From contig JAHFPS010000007.1 in NCBI GenBank assembly GCA_023269695.1, positions 1-45,613 on the forward strand: 45,613 nucleotides of DNA, in the 5' to 3' direction. Positions 15,927-23,303 of the stretch are shown one piece after another. Source of the stretch: Rickettsia sp. GTDB taxonomy: Bacteria; Pseudomonadota; Alphaproteobacteria; Rickettsiales; Rickettsiaceae. Under the pieces are notes generated by a model. The model worked only from the letters and a program-made list of their open reading frames with translations, was not told where the DNA came from and ran no database searches. A program made the translations under genes and the position numbers. Every line of letters begins with the position of its first letter. Position 1 is the first letter of the stretch.

Positions 15927-17285
15927 ATGACTGCCAATGTACTAGTAGTTGATGATATAGAATCAAATGTTAAATTACTGGAAGCTAAACTTTTAGGAGA
16001 ATATTACACCGTCTTTAGTGTCAATAACGGCAAAGATGCTCTGAACGTTCTTACCATTAATAAAATTGATATTATATTGCTTGATGCCATGATGCCTGAT
16101 ATGGATGGATTTGAAACTTGTAGAAAAATTAAGTCTAATCCCTACACCATGCATATACCAATTATTATGGTTACTGCCCTTTCTGATACTGAAGATCGCG
16201 TAAAGGGTCTTGAAGCTGGAGCAGATGAATTCTTAACAAAACCTATTGATGACACTGCTCTTTTTGCCAGGGTACGATCTCTTGCTAGAATGAAGGCGGT
16301 TATTGATGAACTCAAACTGAGAAACACTACTAATGCTGAATTAGGTGGTTCTGTCATAGAAATACAAGATAGTTTTTCAGATAATAAAATATTGTTAATT
16401 AACGATGATATAGTACAGGCGAGAAACATAAATAAAATGCTCCTAACTCTTACCTCAAATATCAAAATAATATCTGATATTAATGAATTGGGGAAAGATA
16501 TTGAATATGTTCCGGATTTAGTAATTATTAGCTGTCAATTAGAGCAAGGAGATCCTTTGCGAATAAGCATGATGTTACGATCTAATGCTAAATTTCATGA
16601 TATAGTACTCATATTACAAGCTGAAGAAGAAAATACATTAATAGTTATCAAAGGTTTGGAGCTGGGCATTAATGATTATTTTATGTACCCGGTCGACAAA
16701 AATGAGCTATTAGCTAGAATTAGAACTCAATTGAGAAGAAAACATTACCAAGATAGATTACGCAATGATTTAGAGTTAAGCGTAAATTTATCGATTAAAG
16801 ATGGTTTGACTGGTATATTTAACCGTCACTATTTTGATACACACATAAAACAAATGGTAAAAAAAGCTAATGATAGCAAAAGACCCTTATGCTTACTTAT
16901 GTGTGATATTGATCATTTTAAACAAGTTAATGATACTTATGGTCATCAAGCAGGAGACATAGTGCTAAAAACCATTACTAATGTTCTGAAAAACATTTTT
17001 AGGGTTACAGACTTAATTGCTAGATATGGCGGTGAGGAATTTGCTGTCCTTTTAAATGATATAACGATTGATGAGGCTATGTATGTAGCAGAGCGGGTAA
17101 GAACAAGAGTGGAGTCTATCGAATTTAAAGTTAAAACTCAAGAAGCTCCTATTAAGAGAACTATTTCAGTAGGAGTAACTGAATACAAAATTGGAGAAAC
17201 TATTAGTGATTTTATAGGGCGTGCCGACCAAGCTTTGTATCAAGGAAAGGAACAAGGAAGAAATAGAGTAATTAAAATAACTTAA
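15927..17285 (+). CDS. pleD: PleD-like response regulator, diguanylate cyclase
   Basis: Two receiver domains followed by a GGDEF domain, the PleD layout, 452 residues. The first receiver is complete: D9, D10, phosphoacceptor D53 in LLDAMMPDMDG, and K105. The second (about 150-280) lacks the acidic pocket, as in PleD. The cyclase has RYGGEEF from residue 366 (GGEEF at 368-372) and the product-inhibition site RVTD (359-362) five residues before it, so both synthesis of c-di-GMP and feedback control look intact. The frame is open upstream to 15831, but those codons come from a family A repeat; MTANVLVVDD is the family start. Confidence 0.94.
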   Translation: MTANVLVVDDIESNVKLLEAKLLGEYYTVFSVNNGKDALNVLTINKIDIILLDAMMPDMDGFETCRKIKSNPYTMHIPIIMVTALSDTEDRVKGLEAGADEFLTKPIDDTALFARVRSLARMKAVIDELKLRNTTNAELGGSVIEIQDSFSDNKILLINDDIVQARNINKMLLTLTSNIKIISDINELGKDIEYVPDLVIISCQLEQGDPLRISMMLRSNAKFHDIVLILQAEEENTLIVIKGLELGINDYFMYPVDKNELLARIRTQLRRKHYQDRLRNDLELSVNLSIKDGLTGIFNRHYFDTHIKQMVKKANDSKRPLCLLMCDIDHFKQVNDTYGHQAGDIVLKTITNVLKNIFRVTDLIARYGGEEFAVLLNDITIDEAMYVAERVRTRVESIEFKVKTQEAPIKRTISVGVTEYKIGETISDFIGRADQALYQGKEQGRNRVIKIT

Positions 17286-17382
17286 GGATTAATAATTTAG
17301 GTACACAAATGAAGAGTAATCAGCTATAATAGGTTGTGAGATGGGCATTTTGCAAATCTGCCTTCCATATAAAACTAAGAAC

Positions 17383-17889
17383 ATGAAAAATAAAGCTCTT
17401 CGTAAATGTTATCATGAATTACCGTATAGACCAAGTGTAGGTATGATGATAATAGATGCTGCTAATAGGGTATTTGTTGGCAAAAGGATTGATAGTAAAA
17501 TACCGGCTTGGCAGATGCCTCAAGGTGGTATAGATTTAGGAGAAACACCCAGTGTTGCCGCTCTTAGAGAAATGCTAGAAGAGATAGGTTGTAATAAAGG
17601 TGATATTCTTGCAGAAAGCAGATATTGGTATAGTTATGACGTACCCCAAATTTTAATACCTAAATTATGGGATGGTAATTTCCGGGGTCAAAAACAAAAA
17701 TGGTTTTTAATTAGGTTTACAGGTACTAATGAAGATATTAACATTAATACAAGTAACCCAGAATTTGAAGAATGGCGTTGGGCTAATTTTGATGAGTTAT
17801 TGTCAATTATAATTCCCTTTAAACGCAAACTTTATAAAGCTGTAATTAAGGAATTTGCTCCTATCGTTAATGATATACACCTAGAATGA
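17383..17889 (+). CDS. rppH: RNA pyrophosphohydrolase (Nudix)
   Basis: RppH removes pyrophosphate from 5'-triphosphate RNAs and so starts mRNA decay. The sequence has [30 protein letters not shown] and the full Nudix box [20 protein letters not shown] followed by IG. The C-terminal [20 protein letters not shown] is typical. Two in-frame starts exist, 17341 and 17383. A TATAAT at 17325-17330 would place a transcript start almost on the first, and homologues begin close to the second, so I prefer 17383 (168 residues); 17341 is possible because AGG lies seven bases before it. Confidence 0.92.
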   Translation: MKNKALRKCYHELPYRPSVGMMIIDAANRVFVGKRIDSKIPAWQMPQGGIDLGETPSVAALREMLEEIGCNKGDILAESRYWYSYDVPQILIPKLWDGNFRGQKQKWFLIRFTGTNEDININTSNPEFEEWRWANFDELLSIIIPFKRKLYKAVIKEFAPIVNDIHLE

Positions 17890-17954
17890 TCTGGGGTATT
17901 ATAGGTTTTCTCATACACTCACTAGTGTCTGGGTTAAGTTGGTACATCAAACGA

Positions 17955-18098
17955 CGTCATTGCGAGGAAGACCTTAGGTCGACGAAGCGATTGTAAGTTG
18001 TCATTCCCGCGTAGGCGGGAATCTAGATCCCTGCTTTCGCAGGGATGACACAAAAATGGATTGCTTCGTCGCCACTAAAGTGGCTCCTCGCAATGACG
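17955..18098. repeat. Composite repeat: family B inside the loop of family A
   Basis: The A arms are CGTCATTGCGAGGAAGACCT (17955) and GGCTCCTCGCAATGACG (18098), with side hairpins GACCTTAGGTC and GCCACTAAAGTGGC. A complete B copy (TGTCATTCCCGCG... GGGATGACA, 17999-18050) occupies the apical loop. The A-B junctions are the reverse complement of those at 36567-36728 and 41028-41173, so the composite seems to multiply as one unit. Confidence 0.88.
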
Positions 18099-18114
18099 AA
18101 GAGGCTATATTATC

Positions 18115-18165
18115 CGTCATTGCGAGACCACGTGAGTGTAGTGGCAATCCACATTCATTAGATTA
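18115..18165. repeat. Family A repeat cut off by a 142-bp element
   Basis: CGTCATTGCGAGACCACGTG and the loop ATTCATTAGATT are present, then the 142-bp element begins where the right half of A should follow. After that element only a right outer arm remains (ACTAATCGGATTAGCTATA, ending about 18342). The simplest reading is insertion of the 142-bp element into A followed by loss of sequence. Confidence 0.75.
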
Positions 18166-18307
18166 GACTTCCTGCATAAGTCAATCTAGTTGGTGATTTT
18201 GTCGTCGAAACTCGCCTCCGCTTCTCACGTACGTCTATGTACGCTGCGGTACTCGGCTTCGTTTCTTCTAAAAATCCCTCAACTATCTTTGACTTATGCA
18301 GGAAATC
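18166..18307 (-). repeat. 142-bp RPE-like palindromic element (family C), copy 3, intergenic
   Basis: The ends GACTTCCTGCATAAGTC and GACTTATGCAGGAAATC form the inverted repeat; the centre contains ACGTACGTCTATGTACGCTGCG. The length is again exactly 142 bp. The orientation is opposite to the glyS copy and the element is not translated. It is nearly identical, in reverse, to the copy at 21675-21816. The surrounding 17890-18334 gap contains only repeats. Confidence 0.88.
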
Positions 18308-18334
18308 TATTACTATAGTTCAATACTAATCGGA

Positions 18335-18775
18335 TTAGCTATACCTTATTTTTTTAAAGAATTCTTTGATTAGATTTTCAGAAAATTTTGCCGAGAAACC
18401 ACTATATATTTCAGGACGGTAGAAACAAGATTTACTATTAAAAAAACGTCCACCATTTTCAACCGCCCCCTGTTTTGGGTCATTTGCGGCATAAAATAAT
18501 CTACCTATTCTGGCAAAAGATATTGCAGCAGAACACATAGTGCATGGCTCTAAAGTAACATACATATCACAATCTGATAAATTCTTACTAGCTAGAATTT
18601 GACAAGATTGATTTATTACTACAATTTCAGCATGCAATACCGGATTCTTTATCTGTTCAACAATATTATGAGCTTTTGCAATAACTTTGTTAGTTATTCT
18701 ATTTACGATAATAGCACCTACTGGCATTTCATTTTTCTCTAAAGCAAGTTGTGCTTGCTTTAAAGCTTCATCCAT
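18335..18775 (-). CDS. tadA: tRNA-specific adenosine deaminase
   Basis: TadA converts A34 to inosine in tRNA-Arg(ACG). The zinc and catalytic motifs are HAEIVVINQSC (His ligand and proton-shuttling Glu) and PCTMCSAAISFARIGRLFY (two Cys ligands), followed by NDPKQGAVENGG. The frame is open to ATG 18835, which would overlap the upstream cation efflux gene by 50 bases. The start MDEALKQAQLALEKNEMPVG at 18775 matches the family and follows that gene's stop by 10 bases, giving about 146 residues, so I choose it. No Shine-Dalgarno is seen before either start. The C-terminus FFKKIRYS ends next to the remnant arm of a family A repeat. Confidence 0.93.
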   Translation of the reverse strand: MDEALKQAQLALEKNEMPVGAIIVNRITNKVIAKAHNIVEQIKNPVLHAEIVVINQSCQILASKNLSDCDMYVTLEPCTMCSAAISFARIGRLFYAANDPKQGAVENGGRFFNSKSCFYRPEIYSGFSAKFSENLIKEFFKKIRYS

Positions 18776-18785
18776 GAAAAAATTA

Positions 18786-19694
18786 TTAAATGGGGTTGAT
18801 GTTTTCACGGTAATTAACTTTTTCTTCATAACCATATGGATCTAGATGAATAATTATTTCTGCCCCTGGAAACTCTAATAGCAATGCACTGCAAATTTGA
18901 TCACTATAATGATGAGAACTATATAATGACATATCTCCATCCATTTCTATGTGACATTGTATAAATGGTTTACTTGCAGCGTATCTAGTTTTCATTTCAT
19001 GGATGCCTTTTACTTCTTTAAAACTACTAATTATTGATATAATTTTTTTTCTATCTTTTTCCGGTAGTTCTTCATCAATAAGATTTTTGAAAGCCTTTCT
19101 GAATAAAGCATAAGAAGCATATATTATATATAATGAAATACTTATACCAAATAATGAATCTATAAACCAAAAACTAGTAGTTAAATTTATAGAAACGATT
19201 ACGGCAATATTTGCTAGTAAATCTGTAAAATAATGTAATTTATCTACTTTTATTATTTCAGAACCAGTTTTTTTTATCACATAAGTTTGATAAGCCAGCA
19301 AAATAAAAGTTAGGATAATACATAAATACATTACATTGATACCAGACTCTATATTGCCTGGAACTGATCTATCAATAAGAGACTTTACTGAAGAAGAACA
19401 AATAAATAAACCAGAAACACAAACGAATACTGATTGTGAAAAAATTGCTAAATCTTGGATTTTCTCATGCCCAAACCTATGGTGATAATCAGGGGGCTGC
19501 AATGCAAAACGAATAGCAACCAAATTAATAAAAGACGATGAAATATCAAGCATAGCATCAATTAAAGATGCTAGAATAGACTGAGAATCAGTTACAATCC
19601 ACGCATAAGATTTAATAAGTAAGATGAATGCAGCTACAGTAAAAGAAAGGTAAGATGCCAATTTAATTAAATTTTGATGCTCTGAAGTAGTCAT
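18786..19694 (-). CDS. Cation diffusion facilitator family efflux protein
   Basis: A 302-residue inner-membrane metal exporter of the FieF/CDF type with six hydrophobic segments. Segment 2 carries TDSQSILASLIDAMLDISSS, with two aspartates of the transport site. HHRFGHEKIQDLAIF is the loop signature. Segment 5 carries KLHYFTDLLANIAVI (His...Asp pair). The soluble C-terminal domain (about 210-300) ends GAEIIIHLDPYG. Likely substrates are Fe(II) or Zn(II). The frame is open to a TTG at 19706; ATG 19694 (MTTSEHQNLIK) is preferred. tadA follows on the same strand. Confidence 0.92.
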   Translation of the reverse strand: MTTSEHQNLIKLASYLSFTVAAFILLIKSYAWIVTDSQSILASLIDAMLDISSSFINLVAIRFALQPPDYHHRFGHEKIQDLAIFSQSVFVCVSGLFICSSSVKSLIDRSVPGNIESGINVMYLCIILTFILLAYQTYVIKKTGSEIIKVDKLHYFTDLLANIAVIVSINLTTSFWFIDSLFGISISLYIIYASYALFRKAFKNLIDEELPEKDRKKIISIISSFKEVKGIHEMKTRYAASKPFIQCHIEMDGDMSLYSSHHYSDQICSALLLEFPGAEIIIHLDPYGYEEKVNYRENINPI

Positions 19695-19740
19695 ATAAAA
19701 TTTCAATTGTTTTATAATATAAAATACATTATTATCCGGC

Positions 19741-19914
19741 TATAGTTAACCCGACTAACATTACGCCAAATTCACAGACGTCATTGCGAGGAGCTACCTT
19801 AGTAGCGACGAAGCAATCCAGAAAAGTGATTAGAAATGGATTGCTTCGTCGGCTTATGCCTCCTCGCAATGACGCTGGTTTACTATGGCTAAATCGCTAA
19901 TCAAGTTAGCTATA
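19741..19914. repeat. Family A repeat, full length, before the 17-kDa antigen gene
   Basis: TATAGTTAACCCGACTAAC opens and CAAGTTAGCTATA closes. The core runs from CGTCATTGCGAGGAG (19779) to CTCCTCGCAATGACG (19874). Side hairpins are GCTACCTTAGTAGC and GGCTTATGCC. The sequence from 19915 to the antigen gene is AT-rich and presumably holds its promoter, but no clear box pair stands out. Confidence 0.88.
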
Positions 19915-19997
19915 ATATACTCTAATCAAGGGATGTGTCAAATTTAACGATTATTATTTCTTAATATATATTTAAAACTTAAACTTATATGGTTTTT

Positions 19998-20465
19998 ATG
20001 AAATTAACACTCAAAATTATGCCAATTATTTTGGCAGCAACAATGTTGCACGGCTGTACCATGAATAAACAAGGTGGTGGAACATTAATTGGCGGTGTAG
20101 CTGGCGGGCTTTTAGGATCGCAATTTGGCAAAGGCACAGGACAACTTGCAGCAACTGGTATAGGGGTTTTAGCTGGAGCACTTATTGGCGGTCAAATCGG
20201 TAAGACTATGGATGAGCATGACAGGCAATTGGCACAATTAAGCTCTCAGAAGGCTCTAGAAACTGGTTCTAGTGGTCAAAGCGTAGAATGGCATAACCCG
20301 GATAGTGGTAATTACGGATATGTAACACCAGAAAGAGCTTTTAAAAATGATCAAGGGCAATATTGTCGTGAGTATACTCAGACAATCGTTGTCGGTGGTA
20401 AGCAGGAGAAAGCTTATGGCAAAGCTTGTCGTAAACCTGATGGTCAATGGGAAATTGTTCAATAG
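19998..20465 (+). CDS. 17-kDa surface antigen-like lipoprotein
   Basis: A homologue of the rickettsial 17-kDa common antigen. A signal peptide ends in the lipobox LHGC, with the lipidated Cys at residue 20. A glycine-rich hairpin follows ([20 protein letters not shown], then [13 protein letters not shown], the glycine-zipper 2TM-like part), then [17 protein letters not shown] and a C-terminal domain with [10 protein letters not shown] and [20 protein letters not shown]. Lipidation would place it in the outer membrane. An ATG three codons upstream (19989) is also open; MKLTLKIMP is the family start. It is one of the strongest markers that the window is from Rickettsiaceae. Confidence 0.95.
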   Translation: MKLTLKIMPIILAATMLHGCTMNKQGGGTLIGGVAGGLLGSQFGKGTGQLAATGIGVLAGALIGGQIGKTMDEHDRQLAQLSSQKALETGSSGQSVEWHNPDSGNYGYVTPERAFKNDQGQYCREYTQTIVVGGKQEKAYGKACRKPDGQWEIVQ

Positions 20466-20520
20466 ACTCTTACAGACTCACATTGCATGGCATTTAAAGG
20501 TCATAGAGAAAACAGCCTGG

Positions 20521-20616
20521 CGTCATTGCGAGGAGCCACTTTAGTAGGCGACGAAGCAATCCAGGAAAGTGATTAGAAATGGATTGCCACTACACTCACG
20601 TGGTTTCGCAATGACG
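20521..20616. repeat. Family A repeat, core copy
   Basis: The left arm CGTCATTGCGAGGAGCCACT carries GCCACTTTAGTAGGC. The right arm is of the CCACTACACTCACGTGG type and ends TCGCAATGACG. Together with the next copy it fills the 20466-20771 gap before znuC. Confidence 0.85.
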
Positions 20617-20635
20617 AAACCCATGCGTCATTACG

Positions 20636-20724
20636 AGGAGTGTGTAAGCCGACGAAGCAATCCATAAAAATTAGTATAAATCTGGATTGCTTTGTTACCA
20701 CTAACGTGGCTTCTCATAATGACG
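20636..20724. repeat. Family A repeat, diverged core copy
   Basis: The arms are CGTCATTACGAGGAGTGTGT and TGGCTTCTCATAATGACG, each one to two changes from consensus. Side hairpins are GTGTGTAAGCC (weak) and CCACTAACGTGG. The matching decay of both arms (GCGAG to ACGAG; CTCGCAA to CTCATAA) suggests an older copy. Confidence 0.8.
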
Positions 20725-20771
20725 ACGTATGCACCATTACGTGACCATATAAAATCATAATTAGAATTGCT

Positions 20772-21491
20772 ATGCCTATCTCGAAATCAGAAGATACTAT
20801 ATTAATAAAATTCAGTAATGTATCTAAGAAATTTGGTAAAAAGTTACCCCTTACCAATATTAATTTTACTGTTAAGAAAGGCGAAGTAACCACTTTAATA
20901 GGTCCAAATGGTGCTGGCAAAACAACAATAGCTAGATTAATCTTGGGTTTAGATAGCCCTTCATCTGGTAACATAATAATTCATCCTAATCTAAAAATTG
21001 GCTATGTGCCTCAGAGACTAGATTTTGCCTCAGATTTACCAATTACAGCTGAAAATTTTTTATATTTATTAGCTTTAAATAGTACTAACAAGGATTGGCA
21101 AGAGTTGGGCAATTTTATTGATTTTGATAATTATAAGCACCACGATATTTCAGAACTTTCTGGTGGTCAATTTCAGAAGTTAATGCTAACTGCTACCTTA
21201 CTGAACAATCCTGATCTAATTATTTTAGATGAACCAACTCAATCATTAGATGTCACTAGTCAACAAGAATTTTACCGGATCATTAATCAAATAAAAAAAC
21301 GTCTAAATATTACAATTTTTATGATCTCACATGACTTATTTACGGTAATGAAAAATTCTGACCAAGTGATATGTTTAAATGGACATATATGCTGTAGCGG
21401 CAAACCAAACGATTTAGCAGAAAACCAAGACTTCTTAAACACCTTGTCAGCAATTGGTTTTTACATCCATCATCATGACCATAAACATTAA
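20772..21491 (+). CDS. znuC: Zinc ABC transporter ATP-binding protein
   Basis: A 239-residue ABC ATPase: Walker A GPNGAGKT from residue 44, Q-loop near YVPQRLDF, signature LSGGQFQK, Walker [13 protein letters not shown] and switch His in MISHDLF. The YVPQ and short N-terminus are typical of ZnuC. The C-terminus HHHDHKH is a metal-binding tail seen in zinc importers. It should energise a ZnuB permease (not in the window) fed by the ZnuA-like protein at 8493-9362; the transporter genes are thus scattered, as in other Rickettsia. The stop is followed two bases later by the start of a family A arm. Confidence 0.93.
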   Translation: MPISKSEDTILIKFSNVSKKFGKKLPLTNINFTVKKGEVTTLIGPNGAGKTTIARLILGLDSPSSGNIIIHPNLKIGYVPQRLDFASDLPITAENFLYLLALNSTNKDWQELGNFIDFDNYKHHDISELSGGQFQKLMLTATLLNNPDLIILDEPTQSLDVTSQQEFYRIINQIKKRLNITIFMISHDLFTVMKNSDQVICLNGHICCSGKPNDLAENQDFLNTLSAIGFYIHHHDHKH

Positions 21492-21493
21492 GT

Positions 21494-21538
21494 ATAGCTA
21501 ACCCAAATAGCATTTAGCTGTAGTAAACTGACGTCATG
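21494..21538. repeat. Truncated family A repeat (left outer arm only)
   Basis: TATAGCTAACCCAAATAGC, then ATTTAGCTGTAGTAAACTG and ACGTCAT are the left outer arm and the first bases of the core. The rest is missing. The copy starts two bases after the znuC stop. Confidence 0.75.
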
Positions 21539-21674
21539 TATGGATCTACCCAAAAATGCAAGGAAAAAAATAATACTTGACAGAAAAAAGCAAATGCAGT
21601 CATGTATTCGACTTAAGGCTCAATAAAGTGCCATAGCCCTGATGGAATTCGCTAACTTACGAACTTTAACATTA

Positions 21675-21816
21675 GACCTCCTGCATAAGTCAAAGATAGT
21701 TGAGGGATTTTTAGAAGAAACGAAGCCGAGTACCGCAGCGTACATAGACGTACGTGAGGAGCGGAGGCGAGTTTCGACGACAAAATCACCAACTAGATTG
21801 ATTTATGCAGGAAGTC
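21675..21816 (+). repeat. 142-bp RPE-like palindromic element (family C), copy 4, intergenic
   Basis: GACCTCCTGCATAAGTC and GATTTATGCAGGAAGTC are the inverted ends, flanked by CATTA and TATTA. An open frame crosses it (21642-21839) and would encode EGFLEETKPSTAAYIDVREE, recognisably the same peptide as the GlyS insert, but there is no gene around it. The 16-mer AAATCATTTGAGTATA follows at 21829-21844. Nothing else was recognised in the 21539-21975 gap. Confidence 0.88.
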
Positions 21817-21828
21817 TATTATTCTTTC

Positions 21829-21844
21829 AAATCATTTGAGTATA
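21829..21844. repeat. Recurring 16-mer AAATCATTTGAGTATA
   Basis: An exact copy of the word at 8420-8435 and 30399-30414, here 12 bases after the end of a 142-bp element. The extra upstream match (ATTC..TCAAA) with 2660-2670 hints that the conserved unit is a little longer. Confidence 0.6.
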
Positions 21845-21975
21845 TAGACAAATGGTCACTACAATATCTATTTCACTATAACTTTCTCTGGTTAGTCATA
21901 GTGGGTTCTAATATCTAATTTAGGTTCAAGTAGTAAAATTTAGGTTGGTAAACTCAAATCAATTGACTGTAGATA

Positions 21976-22230
21976 CTAACTAAAAGTTTTTTGCAGGAAG
22001 AGTACGGCTAAAAACCATATAGTAATCAAACAGACCCAAAGCCCGCCTCTAATGTCATATGTACGTCTGACTAGAATTTTTAGAGCCTCCTCAGTCTTTT
22101 TAGCTTCTTTTATACAGTCTGACCTCATAGCAATTATGTAACCTGATATAGTCGTAATCTTGCTATATAATTGTTTTAGATCTTTGTCATATTTTCCATT
22201 GAATGTTTTCTCATCAAGATCATTTTGCAC
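21976..22230 (-). CDS. Small protein with C-terminal membrane segment, unknown function
   Basis: An 84-residue product whose first 55 residues are charged and helical (KYDKDLKQLYSKITTISGYI, then KEAKKTEEALKILVRR) and whose end is one hydrophobic span (GLWVCLITIWFLAVLFLQKT). This suggests a tail-anchored protein with the N-terminus in the cytoplasm. The start is GTG, preceded four bases upstream by AGGGGG, one of the best ribosome-binding sites in the window, which argues that it is a real gene. It is divergent from the Xre regulator across a 375-base AT-rich gap. I do not recognise the family. Confidence 0.55.
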   Translation of the reverse strand: MQNDLDEKTFNGKYDKDLKQLYSKITTISGYIIAMRSDCIKEAKKTEEALKILVRRTYDIRGGLWVCLITIWFLAVLFLQKTFS

Positions 22231-22420
22231 AAAACCCCCTAACTATGATTGTAAATAAAATATTCTTATTAATTATGGGATAGAATAGTTTAGGTTGCAT
22301 TTTTAATAAAAAAGTTACTATATAAGCAAAAATATATTTGATTATCGGATAAATATTGTATATATTCATTAAAGTATTTCCTTTTATGATAAGGATTTAT
22401 GGGTAATTAACATTATTCAT

Positions 22421-22452
22421 ATTCAACCTAATATATATGAGTAAGGTTGAAT
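22421..22452. promoter_or_regulatory. Perfect 9-bp dyad in the gap before the Xre regulator
   Basis: ATTCAACCT (22421-22429) and AGGTTGAAT (22444-22452) are separated by 14 AT-rich bases. The position between two divergent genes, one coding a DNA-binding protein, suggests an operator. The rest of the 22231-22605 gap is AT-rich with the two further dyads listed; no ORF or RNA gene was recognised. Confidence 0.5.
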
Positions 22453-22509
22453 TTATATATTAATTATGTTTTAATTTTTAAAGTTTATCTTACTGAAAGA
22501 ATTCGTTGA

Positions 22510-22529
22510 GTTCATTTGGCAAGATGAAC
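22510..22529. promoter_or_regulatory. Second dyad upstream of the Xre regulator
   Basis: GTTCAT and ATGAAC form a perfect 6-bp inverted repeat with an 8-base spacer, about 76 bases before the regulator's ATG. It could be an autoregulatory site; it is short enough that chance cannot be excluded. Confidence 0.35.
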
Positions 22530-22564
22530 AATTTTACTATGACGTTTTTTGCTTGTCAAGAAAA

Positions 22565-22582
22565 AACCGTTTTTCACGGGTT
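22565..22582. promoter_or_regulatory. Short hairpin just before the Xre regulator start
   Basis: AACCGT and ACGGGTT pair with one bulged base around TTTTC. It ends 24 bases before the ATG at 22606 and follows a run of A. It could affect initiation or serve as a weak terminator; no stronger claim is possible. Confidence 0.3.
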
Positions 22583-22605
22583 AATTTTATAAAAAATTAT
22601 GTTTA

Positions 22606-23277
22606 ATGGGCTGGTCTGAAAATATAAAAGATTTCCTTGCGGAAGAACTGAAGAAAAGAGGACTAAAGGTAGGTGAGCTAGCTGAACACGCAGGCATTCC
22701 TCCAACTACCATGAGAGGAATGTTAGAGAATCGACGCCCTGAAATAAAAAACATAGTCAAGCTTGCCAATTATTTTGACTGCTCTGTTGATGAAATGCTA
22801 GGTAGAAAGGAATTTGTCTCTGGTGAAAAGCAACAATATGCTCAACTATCTCCTGGAGAGTTAAGTGGTAATTTGAAAAATTTTATCAATAAGGAACTAG
22901 TCAAAAATAATTTAACTCAATATGAATTAGGATCGAAAATTGGTCGTAGTGACGATGCGGTCCGCCCTTTTTTAAAAGAAGGTGATAATAATCAAAAGAT
23001 GCTAACTACTGAAACAGTGGTAGCTCTTGCTGATCATTTTAAAGTATCTATTGATGGAACACTCCTCGGTAGAGTTTCACTGCTTGCAAAAGAACAACAG
23101 ATAGCAAGATCACAGGATAATTTAAAAGGTCTAAGTCCTGAAGTTATAAGAGTCGCTCAACTTATTGGTAAATCCATTGGAAGTGATATATTATCTAAGG
23201 TTCCAACTGAGGGAAAAGCTGCTCCCAGCCATGTTAGTTCTATAACTAAGAAGCCGTCTAATGACAGAAGTAGGTAA
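22606..23277 (+). CDS. Double Xre-type helix-turn-helix regulator
   Basis: The 223-residue protein has two Xre/Cro-type helix-turn-helix domains in tandem. The first is at about 6-60 (LKVGELAEHAGIPPTTMRGM, then KNIVKLANYFDCSVDEMLGR) and the second at about 83-140 (LTQYELGSKIGRSDDAVRPF, then TVVALADHFKVSIDG). The first also matches the usual ending xxSVDxML. The C-terminal third is not recognised and its last 20 residues are basic and Ser/Pro-rich, probably disordered. It is probably a soluble DNA-binding repressor. Dyads upstream may be its own operators. pepP-like follows 26 bases later on the same strand. Confidence 0.85.
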   Translation: MGWSENIKDFLAEELKKRGLKVGELAEHAGIPPTTMRGMLENRRPEIKNIVKLANYFDCSVDEMLGRKEFVSGEKQQYAQLSPGELSGNLKNFINKELVKNNLTQYELGSKIGRSDDAVRPFLKEGDNNQKMLTTETVVALADHFKVSIDGTLLGRVSLLAKEQQIARSQDNLKGLSPEVIRVAQLIGKSIGSDILSKVPTEGKAAPSHVSSITKKPSNDRSR

Positions 23278-23303
23278 CTTCTTTTGGATAAATAGTAGGT
23301 TTA

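Noticed and set aside
21642-21839. 65-codon open frame crossing the 142-bp element
   Set aside because: Most of it is the element itself, with no ribosome-binding site or recognisable flanking protein; listed only as part of the repeat.
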